A DNA stretch of 64,000 nucleotides from Zonotrichia leucophrys gambelii (lineage: Eukaryota; Chordata; Aves; Passeriformes; Passerellidae). The notes beneath the pieces are model-generated. The model worked only from the letters and a program-made list of their open reading frames with translations, ran no database searches and had not been told where the DNA came from. The position numbers and the translations under genes were made by a program. Shown piece by piece: positions 52,467-61,705 of this stretch (position 1 is its first letter; every line of letters begins with the position of its first letter). The stretch is from NCBI RefSeq assembly GCF_028769735.1, contig NC_088171.1, positions 95,483,412 to 95,547,411 on the forward strand, written 5' to 3'.

Positions 52467-53773
52467 TGTCATGGTTTGACCCGGAAGGAGTGGGAATTCT
52501 GGGAAGCTGTGGTCAAACCAATGAAGGTTTTGAGTTTCATACTGACACCTGGTGTAGCCAGTGGGGTTTGGACACACCTCCGAGAATACACAGGGGTTAA
52601 AAGCAGGGCACTGCCCTGGCATTTCCTCTTTGGGACTCGTCGGGCGAGGAGGTCAGATCTCTCTCCCCCGCCCGGCCCGCTGCTGCTGGGCGGGGGAGGG
52701 GACAGCCATGCGGTGAGGCCTGGGGCCAGGGCCTGGACAGAGGGGGCTTCGAGGATGGAAGGGTGGGGAGCCCCAAGAGACATCGGGCAGCCAGCCACCC
52801 CCCCCCCCCCCCCTTCCCCCCCCCAGGAGAGCAGGAGAGCAGCCAGCGAGAAGGGGGGGAGGACTGCCCGGCCGCAGCGGCAGCGTGTGGGCAGCGTGCG
52901 TGGGAGCCGTCCGACAGACAGAGACTGAAAACTTTTAACCCTTTCTTGCATGATTGGGGCCTTACAAAAATGCTAATCCTCCTCGAAGCTGAATAAGAAG
53001 GGAGATGAGAGATGATATGAGATAAAGACTTTGGCCCGGAGATTGTGGAGATGATTGGATGGGGAGAGATGATTTGGAGTGGCCTTTTAGCTGGACTTTT
53101 CTTGTAGCCATGGACTCAGTTGTTCCTGTGACACAGACTGCATTTAGGGGGAGGCAGTGCCTCAAAACCAGGAGGGTTCATTTGTGAGGACCCCCCGGCC
53201 CCAGGGGGTTGGAAATATATGGGGGGGACAGTTGTCCCAAAAGCAGAGACTGTGCCTTTTTGGAGTGAGACAAGGCATCCTTGAAAGACCACCCTAAAAG
53301 CAGCTCTGGCCATGTCTCGGTGGTGAGAGCACTGAGCATGGAAGGAACGTGTCACAAACGGCAAATGGACTTTCCGGGCGGTGCCGGAGTGACAGGGAAG
53401 CACACGAGGGTCTCAGTGTGTCTCCACGAGAAGCCTATGGAACAAGAAGGACTCCTTTCCCTCTTCATGAACTGATGTTTGAGTATACTAAAGTGTCGTG
53501 CCGGACTGGGCAGTTGGTATTTTTGAGAGAATGTATTGGATTGGGAAGTCAGGGAGTGGGGAGGAGGAAAAGTGGTTTTTGTAAGGTTTTCAATTTTTTT
53601 TTCTCTTTTCCTTATAGTCTTTCCTATTTTTTCCTGTAGTTTTAGGTAATAAAGTGTTATTTATGTTTAAGTTGGAGCCTGTTTTGCTTATTCCTGGTCA
53701 CATCTCACAGCAGACACCAGGGTGGGGCATTTTCATGGGGGCACTGGCTCTGTGCCAGGCTCAAACCATGACA
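52467..53773 (+). repeat. 5' LTR of the miniature provirus
   Basis: The ends TGTCATGGTTTGA and TCAAACCATGACA form a perfect 13-bp inverted repeat. Within it are a TTAAAA TATA-like motif (52597-52602), a GC-box stem (52663-52698), a C-rich tract (52798-52824, C16-TT-C9) and the TATA-like GAGTATACTAAAG near 53481. The polyadenylation signal is at 53648-53653. Which TATA-like motif starts transcription cannot be settled by eye. The upstream one would give an R region of about 1 kb, the downstream one a more usual R of under 200 bp. Confidence 0.93.
53648..53653 (+). promoter_or_regulatory. Polyadenylation signal AATAAA in the 5' LTR
   Basis: AATAAA is followed by a T/G-rich stretch (GTGTTATTTATGTTT). 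The identical arrangement in the 3' LTR (55157-55162) would end the element's transcript. Confidence 0.75.
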
Positions 53774-53778
53774 TTTTT

Positions 53779-53801
53779 TGGTTCCCTGACCGGGAATCGA
53801 A
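53779..53801 (+). other. Primer binding site complementary to tRNA-Glu
   Basis: The first 18 bases, TGGTTCCCTGACCGGGAA, are complementary to the CCA end and acceptor/T-arm of vertebrate tRNA-Glu as I know it. The match runs on for 23 nt before diverging. Its position, five bases after the terminal CA of the LTR, is where retroviral minus-strand DNA synthesis is primed. Use of tRNA-Glu is known from HERV-E type class I elements, though the 5-bp target duplication here is unlike the usual 4 bp of that class. Confidence 0.9.
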
Positions 53802-53959
53802 TCACGGGAGAATGATGAGGTAAAGCTGTGAGATGAGACCAAGAAGAATAAGGAAAGCATGTACTAAGTTAAGGTAGATAAATAGTCATAGTGAATCTAA
53901 GGTATTGTTGTGTAGAAGTGTTTTGTAGTCCTGTTGATAATTTTAGAAAGTGTATTCTC

Positions 53960-53975
53960 GGAGGTGAAGGGTGGA
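53960..53975 (+). other. Probable polypurine tract
   Basis: The sequence GGAGGTGAAGGGTGGA (53960-53975) ends one base before the 3' LTR, the place where plus-strand synthesis is primed. Three T residues interrupt the purines, so it is weaker than a canonical tract. The assignment rests mainly on position. Confidence 0.6.
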
Positions 53976-53976
53976 T

Positions 53977-55282
53977 TGTCATGGTTTGACCCGGAAGGAG
54001 TGGGAATTCTGGGAAGCTGTGGTCAAACCAATGAAGGTTTTGAGTTTCATACTGACACCTGGTGTAGCCAGTGGGGTTTGGACACACCTCCGAGAATACA
54101 CAGGGGTTAAAAGCAGGGCACTGCCCTGGCATTTCCTCTTTGGGACTCGTCGGGCGAGGAGGTCAGATCTCTCTCCCCCGCCCGGCCCGCTGCTGCTGGG
54201 CGGGGGAGGGGACAGCCATGCGGTGAGGCCTGGGGCCAGGGCCTGGACAGAGGGGGCTTCGAGGATGGAAGGGTGGGGGAGCCCCAAGAGACATCGGGCA
54301 GCCAGCCACCCCCCCCCCCCCCCCCCCCCCCCCCCAGGAGAGCAGGAGAGCAGCCAGCGAGAAGGGGGGGAGGACTGCCCGGCCGCAGCGGCAGCGTGTG
54401 GGCAGCGTGCGTGGGAGCCGTCCGACAGACAGAGACTGAAAACTTTTAACCCTTTCTTGCATGATTGGGGCCTTACAAAAATGCTAATCCTCCTCGAAGC
54501 TGAATAAGAAGGGAGATGAGAGATGATATGAGATAAAGACTTTGGCCCGGAGATTGTGGAGATGTTGGATGGGGAGAGATGATTTGGAGTGGCCTTTTAG
54601 CTGGACTTTTCTTGTAGCCATGGACTCAGTTGTTCCTGTGACACAGACTGCATTTAGGGGGAGGCAGTGCCTCAAAACCAGGAGGGTTCATTTGTGAGGA
54701 CCCCCCGGCCCCAGGGGGTTGGAAATATATGGGGGGACAGTTGTCCCAAAAGCAGAGACTGTGCCTTTTTGGAGTGAGACAAGGCATCCTTGAAAGACCA
54801 CCCTAAAAGCAGCTCTGGCCATGTCTCGGTGGTGAGAGCACTGAGCATGGAAGGAACGTGTCACAAACGGCAAATGGACTTTCCGGGCGGTGCCGGAGTG
54901 ACAGGGAAGCACACGAGGGTCTCAGTGTGTCTCCACGAGAAGCCTATGGAACAAGAAGGACTCCTTTCCCTCTTCATGAACTGATGTTTGAGTATACTAA
55001 AGTGTCGTGCCGGACTGGGCAGTTGGTATTTTTGAGAGAATGTATTGGATTGGGAAGTCAGGGAGTGGGGAGGAGGAAAAGTGGTTTTTGTAAGGTTTTC
55101 AATTTTTTTTTCTCTTTTCCTTATAGTCTTTCCTATTTTTTCCTGTAGTTTTAGGTAATAAAGTGTTATTTATGTTTAAGTTGGAGCCTGTTTTGCTTAT
55201 TCCTGGTCACATCTCACAGCAGACACCAGGGTGGGGCATTTTCATGGGGGCACTGGCTCTGTGCCAGGCTCAAACCATGACA
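53977..55282 (+). repeat. 3' LTR of the miniature provirus
   Basis: By eye it matches the 5' LTR except for four length differences. These are one extra G near 54269, an uninterrupted C27 tract (54309-54335) in place of C16-TT-C9, loss of two bases near 54564 and one fewer G near 54733. I saw no clear single-base substitution outside the C tract. The polyadenylation signal is at 55157-55162. The 178-codon plus-strand frame starting at 53971 exists only because of the C-tract length and is not a gene. Confidence 0.93.
55157..55162 (+). promoter_or_regulatory. Polyadenylation signal AATAAA in the 3' LTR
   Basis: It is the same motif and downstream T/G-rich context as in the 5' LTR. It would end transcripts started in the 5' LTR. 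Confidence 0.75.
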
Positions 55283-55287
55283 ATAAT
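55283..55287. repeat. Target site duplication (right copy), ATAAT
   Basis: This is an exact match to 52462-52466. Confidence 0.88.
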
Positions 55288-55831
55288 AAACAGTATATGT
55301 ATTGTATATGCCCAAATATTTCCGTAACTGATATGGTACTAAACATTCACTTGTCTTTCAGTAAGTTGGGAATCTCAAAATTTTCCTCACCTTTACCACT
55401 CAATTTTCTTCTGTGCCTTATGCTGCCTTTCTGCAATATTATTCATTATATTAAACTGATGGTTCTGGTGAAAACTGATTTTACAATTACGATGCCTGAC
55501 TGACACACATTAAGAACATGGATTTTGTAAATTAGAATTGCTTAAATTACTGACAAAATATTACTTTCTACTGATGGATGAAGTGAAAGATACTGAAATT
55601 CAATATCACTATTTCTAAAGAACACTGGTGACATTTAGACCTTTGAAACTATGTTCATGGCAGAGTGAAATTATTATTCAAACTGTGAGTGGAAAATAAA
55701 TGTGGAATGGCAACAGTTTCTTGCTGTTATATTTCTCATAACTGTTTATAGTCAGATAATATGCACACAGGCTACATGGACTAATGTCACAGTGAAGATT
55801 TGGGATTGAGAAGTCTGTACCCTAATAAATT
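55288..55831. other. AT-rich non-coding DNA
   Basis: Nothing is recognised in this stretch. The 90-codon frame at 55231-55503 starts inside the 3' LTR and runs out into flanking DNA, so it is not a gene. Confidence 0.5.
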
Positions 55832-56690
55832 GTGTTGGGTTGATCTTGGCTTGTTGTCAGATACCCATCCAGCCTCTCTCTCATTCCACGTCCTCAGTCA
55901 CATAGAGGAAGAAAATAAGATGGAAAATCTTGTGGGTTGAGATTAAGGCAGGAAGGTCCCTTACGATTACCATTATGGGCAAAACAGTCTTGATTTGGGG
56001 AAAATTTTCCCCTTCTTCAGGAAGGAGTCCTTCCTGGGATGTTTAGTTCGTCACTAACTGTTCCTGTGTTGGTCTTTTCCACAGGCTGCTGTCCTTCAGA
56101 ACAGATCCATGTAGTCTCATCTTGGTCTGGGAGGGAATTTCTGCTGCTGAACCTGAAGCACGTCCTCCTACTTCTTCACTGACCTGGTATCTGCAGAGTT
56201 GTTTCTCCCACATTTTGCCTCACTCCTGGCTCCCACACATCCTGTGCCTCTTTTAAAATATGGTTTCCTATATGTGCCCCCCACCTCACCTGTATCCAGT
56301 TCATTCTACTTCTCATCTCTTAGAAACACACATTTACGAATAATCAACAATATTTAATTTCATTACATGCTTTTCATGAATTATGTTTGCAGCAACAACA
56401 AAAATTTCCTCACACCAAAATCAACCTAACATCATCACAACAGCAGCAAACGCACTATAGATACAATCCCAGCCTCCTGGATTTGAATAGTGTGGAGCTA
56501 GAGGGAGAGCCCTGATGGTGTGTGAGCACTGCTAAACAGCAGTCAAAATGCTGGTGTAGCACCAGCACTGATACAGATGCAAAGCATAGCACTGCACAAG
56601 CTGCTGTGAAGAATCATGACTCCAAGCCAGGCAGACTCTCTGCAATATCATTCTTGCATCAACAGAGAGATAAATTTGTGAATTCATGGT
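55832..56690 (-). mobile_element. Old, decayed ERVL-like LTR
   Basis: Several blocks resemble a long LTR family that I recall as abundant in birds. They are GTTGGGTTGATCTTGGCTTG near 55835, GGGCAAAACAGTCTTGATTTG near 55977, CTTCTTCACTGACCTGGTAT near 56174, CAACAATATTTAATTTCATT near 56345, and the AGCACTGCTAAACAGCAG...CATAGCACTGCACAAGCTGCT block at 56525-56606. In that family the last block lies near the 5' end of the LTR read on the minus strand. Mutations and internal deletions are extensive and the ends are not preserved. The assignment is from memory of the family, so class and boundaries are approximate. Confidence 0.55.
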
Positions 56691-59600
56691 GTACCTTGCT
56701 TGCTGATCTCTGATTTGAGCTAAGAACTATAGAAGAAATACTGTAGGAAAGGCTGTGAAAAGAGTAATAAATGGGGACATGTGAATGCACTGACAGGAGC
56801 AGCCATTCCATCTGTGCTCTTTGATGTACTTTATGAAGCTGATAACAATGTCAAATTTTATTTTCCCTGTAGTATTCTTGCTGCCTTGTTAGTATGTTAA
56901 TGACTTCTGTTATAGCATAATGGCAAGCTCTTTTGGGGTTGTGAATTTAAAGTATGGGTATGCTATAATATTTTAATGGTGCCGTATCAAAAAATATCAA
57001 GCATTTTTCTACCAAAAGCAAAGTGCTGCTATAAATTGTTCCCCAGTTGGTGTTTAGAGGGTCTTACTTAGGCCAAGTGGGAGACAGTTGATATGAATGA
57101 TGGTTAGGTCTTATTTGGTGTTTGTGCATTACTCTTATTTCTCCACTTTGAGATAATTTGCTAGACAGAGTGCAGCAGAGCTCCTGGTGGCAGAGTTTGG
57201 TGATGCTTCAGAGTATTTTGACTGGTTCCTGTTGAGAACTGTTCAATGGCCATGAAAAATTAGCAATACTTTTGAGATATTCATCAGAGAAATAAAAACA
57301 TTATAGATGACTGTAAACTATTTGTAAACCAGTATTTCTAATGCAAAACCACCTGAAATAATATTTTATCTTGAAATTTTTTTAACTGAGCTCTTTGCTT
57401 TCTGGAGCTTTCACTGTTCCTTCATTCAAGAACTGGAAATCACTTCTCTGTTTTGTTTAGTTCAGATATTTCCTTCAGAATTCAATTCCTGGGGTTTTGT
57501 ATTTTCTTGATGTCTTTGGAGTCTCAGGGTTAAAGGAGGTTAAAAAGATTGCAGGTAGAATGAGCTACAAAATAGAAGATTTTTTTTAAACTGCATAATT
57601 TAGGAAATCAGTGAAATCAGTAGGTGGCCAAACAGAAAGTATTGTAAACATGGGTAGTTAAGATAGATCATGCTGAGGTCAAAGCAAATACAAATTACTA
57701 GACATTTCCAATTTTTTATTACTAGAATTTCATTTGATTCGTAGCTTAGCTATGTAAAATAAAAAAAATGTCTCTTATTTGAATAGAGAATCATTAATAG
57801 TAGTGGTTCTGTGCAGAAAGGTAGTAAAAAATGGCTTCTGTATGCTGTAAGAAACCCTTAGAGATATCAGTATTTATTGCATAAACACTGTGGCAGAGCA
57901 AATAGTTAGGAGACTTTATAGCAACAAAGGTTTCAAAGACTGCAGATCACCTTCATTAAAAAAGTTGGAGCTGCTGTGTGGATTCCCTTCCTGAGAATTT
58001 TCCTCTTCAGAGGGCGTGAGACCTTGTGTTTATTGTCCTGTTGTTCATGAAGACTTCAGCTTTCTCCTCAGTATTGGCTTTTCTCCACATGATTTGTAAC
58101 TGCTGAGTGGGTCAAGTCTTCCTTTATTCTATTGTGTTAATACTTCTAATTGATCCAGGATTCCTGTTTCTTATCTAGATGAAAAAAATCTTACAAATCA
58201 GATGAAAAACCAAATAAAACCTCACACGTACTGATGCCAAATGTGAGAAGAAATATGTACAATTGAATTTCTTTGCTATTCACATTATTGATAATCATGA
58301 GAGTCTATCCTCCCTGCACTAGCTGGAAGAGATGGAATTGGGATTCAAAGTGTTTTCTTCAAATTTTGTATTTTTCTTTTCTCATATTAACAGTATTTGT
58401 AGTTCTTTGTGCTGGCTGAAAAACAAAATCTACAAGCCAGGTAAGCCTGCAGCTGTTATCATATTAGTTTTCAGACACTGGTAAAATGTGTTGTGAAGAC
58501 AGAAAATTCAAATCCCAATTATTTCTTGTGTGAGAGAAATGTTATGAAATAATGTCGTTGATATTTATTACTAAGAAAACATAGTATATTAGATTTAGAC
58601 TTCTAAGATCTATTGGGAAAGGATTTAAGGGTGTTGAGATTAGGTATCATTTCCTGTTTGTATCATCGAGAACTATGCAGGACATTGGATAATAGTCTAA
58701 ATGATCTTCTTCGAGTCATAGGGGACATAAAGGGTTTTAAAGAAGGAAGAATGTGGTGAGAGAAATAAAATTTACTAGTTGGAAGGCCCCCTGTCCTCTT
58801 AGAGAAATGTTTTCCTTTTGGAAAGCTCCTTTGTGGACTTACTGTGTACACAACTGCAATAGATTGGTGCAATAATAGACAAGAGGATTTAAAGGCTTAA
58901 GAGATATGAAAACATTCCCACAAATACTGATATTTGGTAAACATGCAAGGTTGGGGAAGAGCAGTAAAGCGGTTAAGGATGGTGAGCTAGAAGATGAAAA
59001 ATTAATCTTGAGAGAAATGGGAGCAAATCTTTTCTTGGTGTGAAAATTATTTATAAAATATTATTATTTGAAGCCTCATGCTACAGGAAATTAATATATT
59101 GAAAATTTCAGCTCTAAGTTACTTTCTAATAGTAAACCCCCAAAAACTTAAGTACCAAGAAAAGAAATTAAAATTACATCATTTATCTAGGGATATCATA
59201 GGAAATGCATGCATTTGAAACTTTTGCCTAAAAGTTTTTTGATATTATTTCTATTTCTTTGAGAAATTTCAAAGAACCTGTCCAAACACTGTTGGTAGTT
59301 AAGGTTTAAAAGTGGTCCATGCTTTTCTAGAATTGCTGAGATTGTACAGATCAAATGAAGATATTTTAGACCCTGCAATTTTTATTTCTCTACATGGACA
59401 CAGCTAAGCTTTTTACTTGGGGGATTTAGAACCTTGGCTGAAACTTGGCATTTTTTATTTTAAGTCTTGTATTGTCTTATATATTAAGTCTGCTGAAATG
59501 TGAATTGTGACTGTTGTGATTGAACTTACTTGGGTTAGGAAATGTGGTTTTCCTAAAGTTTATAATTTGATCTCTATCACATTTGTTTTTAACAATCTCT

Positions 59601-60750
59601 AATCACTAATTATAATGATATTTTGCCTGAAAACATGGCACTTGAGCTTTTGAAATGCAGGATGACAGTTTCTGTTTAAAAAAAAAAAATAGTTGGTATG
59701 TGGTCCTGACAAAGAAGAAAATAGATGAATGCTCAATTTGAAGTCATTAATAAAAATAAAAGGAAAATATCTGTTACCTTGACTGGTGTTAAGATAAAGA
59801 GGGAATTTATCAGTTCAGATTAAGAAGGCATAAATGTACGTGACTTGATCAAGCTAGAATGATTTAAAATTCCTTTTGTACATATAAGCCTGCTCATTCT
59901 CATCTCCCTTGATACTAAGGTTGCTGATTTGAATCATCAATCCTTTAGCAAAGACTTGTGGAAGCACTGATGAGACACCCATTCCTGTAAGCAGTCCATG
60001 GTTTACCCCAGATGGGTTTGAATTACCCACTATTACTGTGTTTGTGACTTCTGCAGTGAGAAGTACATGTTCTGCTTAGAGACTGTAAATGCCTCTTCAG
60101 TGAGCTTTTCTAGGCACTGTGTTTCCTTCTGGGGTATTCTCTGCCTAAGACAGGTCCTTGTCTAATTAAGAGAAGTACTGTTTTCTTCTGTGGTAATGTT
60201 TAGCCCAACTTTGGGCTTCTGTGTTCCATTCTCTGTTCTCACCATTTGATTGCTCATTGGAGCAGAGCAGCAAAGAAAACAAAGGTTTTGTATAAATCTT
60301 ATAAATGCCACTGCTTTAAAGAGAAATCTGATGACCACTGATGCAGCTGAGGAAAAACCCAGTCAGAGGTCTAACTTGGGTGAGACAGCAATGATTTATA
60401 AATTGTGCTGAGATAAACCCTGGAGTTGAAGCACTAGTCCTACATTTAGTTTAGAAACATATCCAAGAACAGTTTAAAACCTATTAGTAGTGATACTGAC
60501 AATAGTTTTGCCTTAATCATCAGGGAAGTAATCTGATAATTTCAGACTTTAAAGGTAATTCACTTGATTAAAGTAAACTGCTTATCTTTTCCCTTCCCTT
60601 GTACCCAGAGGAAAACAAATAAGCAATTAAATAAAGTATAATGAAAAATAATTCTTCTTGATTCTCCTTCTTTCCATTGACTTTGCTTAAAATTCCCCAA
60701 ACTGTAATTCAGTTTGTGTCCATTGCCTGTGATCCTGTTATTGGGCTCCA
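56691..60750. other. AT-rich non-coding DNA, no recognised gene
   Basis: I see no gene or recognised repeat, only scattered A/T runs and short frames without features. Confidence 0.45.
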
Positions 60751-60815
60751 CTTAGAAGAGCCTGGCTCCATCTTCTTTGCAAGCTCCTTTTAGGTATCTG
60801 TGTGCACTAATGAGA
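60751..60815 (-). mobile_element. CR1 3' untranslated fragment
   Basis: The stretch from AGAAGAGCCTGGCTCCATCT to CACTAATGAGATCTG matches the reversed CR1 3' untranslated region as I know it. It abuts reverse-transcriptase sequence without the part of ORF2 and UTR that should separate them. It therefore marks an internal deletion or a second insertion. Confidence 0.65.
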
Positions 60816-61360
60816 TCTGTCACAGGAGTTTATGCCTCTGATCACCATCCTCTGGGCCTGGCCATTTCTACCCACCTCCCTGTCTACTTGTCCAGTCCAT
60901 ACTCCAACATCTTGTCTGTGAGCATCTTACAGGAGACCTTTCTGAGGTCCAGGTAGCCAATATCTACTGCTCTCTCCTTGTCAACAAACCTAGACTTTTT
61001 GTTACAAAAGTTAATCAAATTGGTAAAGCATGATTTCCCCTTGAGAGAAATTCCCCTGCTGAGTAGTCCTGATGATTTTTTGTCTTTCATATACCTAGAA
61101 ATATTTTCCAGGATTAGCAGATCCATCATCTTTCCAGGGAGTTAGATGAGGTTGACAGGCCTGTAGTTCCCTTAATCATCCTTCTTGCCCTCAGCAAGAT
61201 GACAACTGGCTTTCCTCCAGTCTTTAGATAGTTCTTCCAGACAACATAATCAATAAGATTATCAAAAATGGCCTTGCAATGACAGCTGCCAGCTTTTTCC
61301 TCACATGTGGGTGCATCCCATTAGGACCCATGGACTTAACGTGTGTATACTGGAAAACAA
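60816..61360 (-). pseudogene. CR1 ORF2 reverse transcriptase remnant
   Basis: Read on the minus strand, the order of motifs matches CR1 reverse transcriptase. GPNGMHPHV is near 61330-61304 (the family has GPDGIHPRV). KGKSCFTNLINFCNK is near 61050-61010, and RAVDIGYLDLRKV near 60980-60940 corresponds to the motif A region around YLDFSKAFD. QAQRMVIRGINS is near 60870-60840. The motif A segment has lost the second catalytic-region aspartate context (YLDLRKVSCK). Stops and frameshifts break the frame, leaving an 81-codon open stretch at 60884-61129. It is a dead LINE fragment, not a host gene. Confidence 0.9.
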
Positions 61361-61494
61361 CTTTGAAAGGAACTGCTAAACCTCAACTCTCACTTTCCCA
61401 CACTCGGCAGCCTCTTTACCCAGCCAGGGACACAAAGATGTCACTAGCTTCCCAAGGTCATGTCCTTCCAACTCTGAGCAGGGAGGGTTATTAT

Positions 61495-61705
61495 TGACTA
61501 CATCAGGTTGCTCTATCCAACCTGACCTTGAATTTTTCTAGTGATGGGGCATTTGCCACCTCTCTAGGCAACCTGCTCCAGTTTTCACCACCATCCTCAC
61601 TGTACAAAACTTCTTTCTTTTATTATAATCCAATAGACCCTCCTTCACTTTGAAACCATTACCCCTTGTCCTATTGCAACAGGCCCTAATAAGTTTTTCC
61701 CCATA
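61495..61705 (-). mobile_element. CR1 3' untranslated fragment
   Basis: The plus strand shows reversed CR1 words: CAACCTGACCTTGAATTTTT, GGGGCATTTGCCACCTCTCT, GGCAACCTGCTCCAG and CCATTACCCCTTGTCCTATT. It lies on the 5' side (in minus orientation) of the reverse transcriptase remnant, where a 3' UTR does not belong. It is therefore a separate insertion from the one at 60816-61360. Confidence 0.85.

Larger units (their letters stand above)
53774..53976 (+). other. 203-bp internal region of the miniature provirus
   Basis: It begins with TTTTT, then the primer binding site (53779-53801). A leader-like stretch contains a splice-donor-like GAG|GTAAAG with GT at 53820-53821. Unremarkable AT-rich sequence follows, and the region ends in the purine-rich GGAGGTGAAGGGTGGA before the 3' LTR. 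It contains no open frame of note. If packaging information is present it must lie here or in R/U5. Confidence 0.85.
52467..55282 (+). mobile_element. Miniature provirus: LTR - 203 bp - LTR, coding-deficient ERV
   Basis: Two LTRs of 1307 bp and 1306 bp flank only 203 bp, the full element being 2816 bp. The internal part has a tRNA-Glu primer binding site six bases into it and a purine-rich stretch directly before the 3' LTR. There is no space for gag, pol or env. The outer flanks carry a perfect 5-bp duplication, so the structure arose by integration of a complete cDNA rather than by tandem recombination. The cis-acting parts needed for reverse transcription (R with polyadenylation signal, primer site, likely polypurine tract) are present. 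The enzymes must have come from another element. The LTRs differ only by small length changes, implying a recent insertion. It resembles terminal-repeat retrotransposons in miniature (TRIMs). An internally deleted autonomous ERV that was still mobilised is the alternative. Confidence 0.93.

Noticed and set aside
52469..52951. Minus-strand frames of 160-167 codons inside the LTRs (also 26925-27428)
   Set aside because: They are antisense to the LTR transcript and glycine/proline-rich because of the C tract. They run past LTR boundaries in the solo copy and have no domain.
53971..54507. 178-codon plus-strand frame, and the 150-codon frame at 52476-52928 and similar frames in all three LTRs
   Set aside because: They lie in the GC-rich part of an LTR, pass through the homopolymer C tract as a proline run, and change length and frame with C-tract indels between otherwise identical copies. 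This is not the pattern of a maintained protein.
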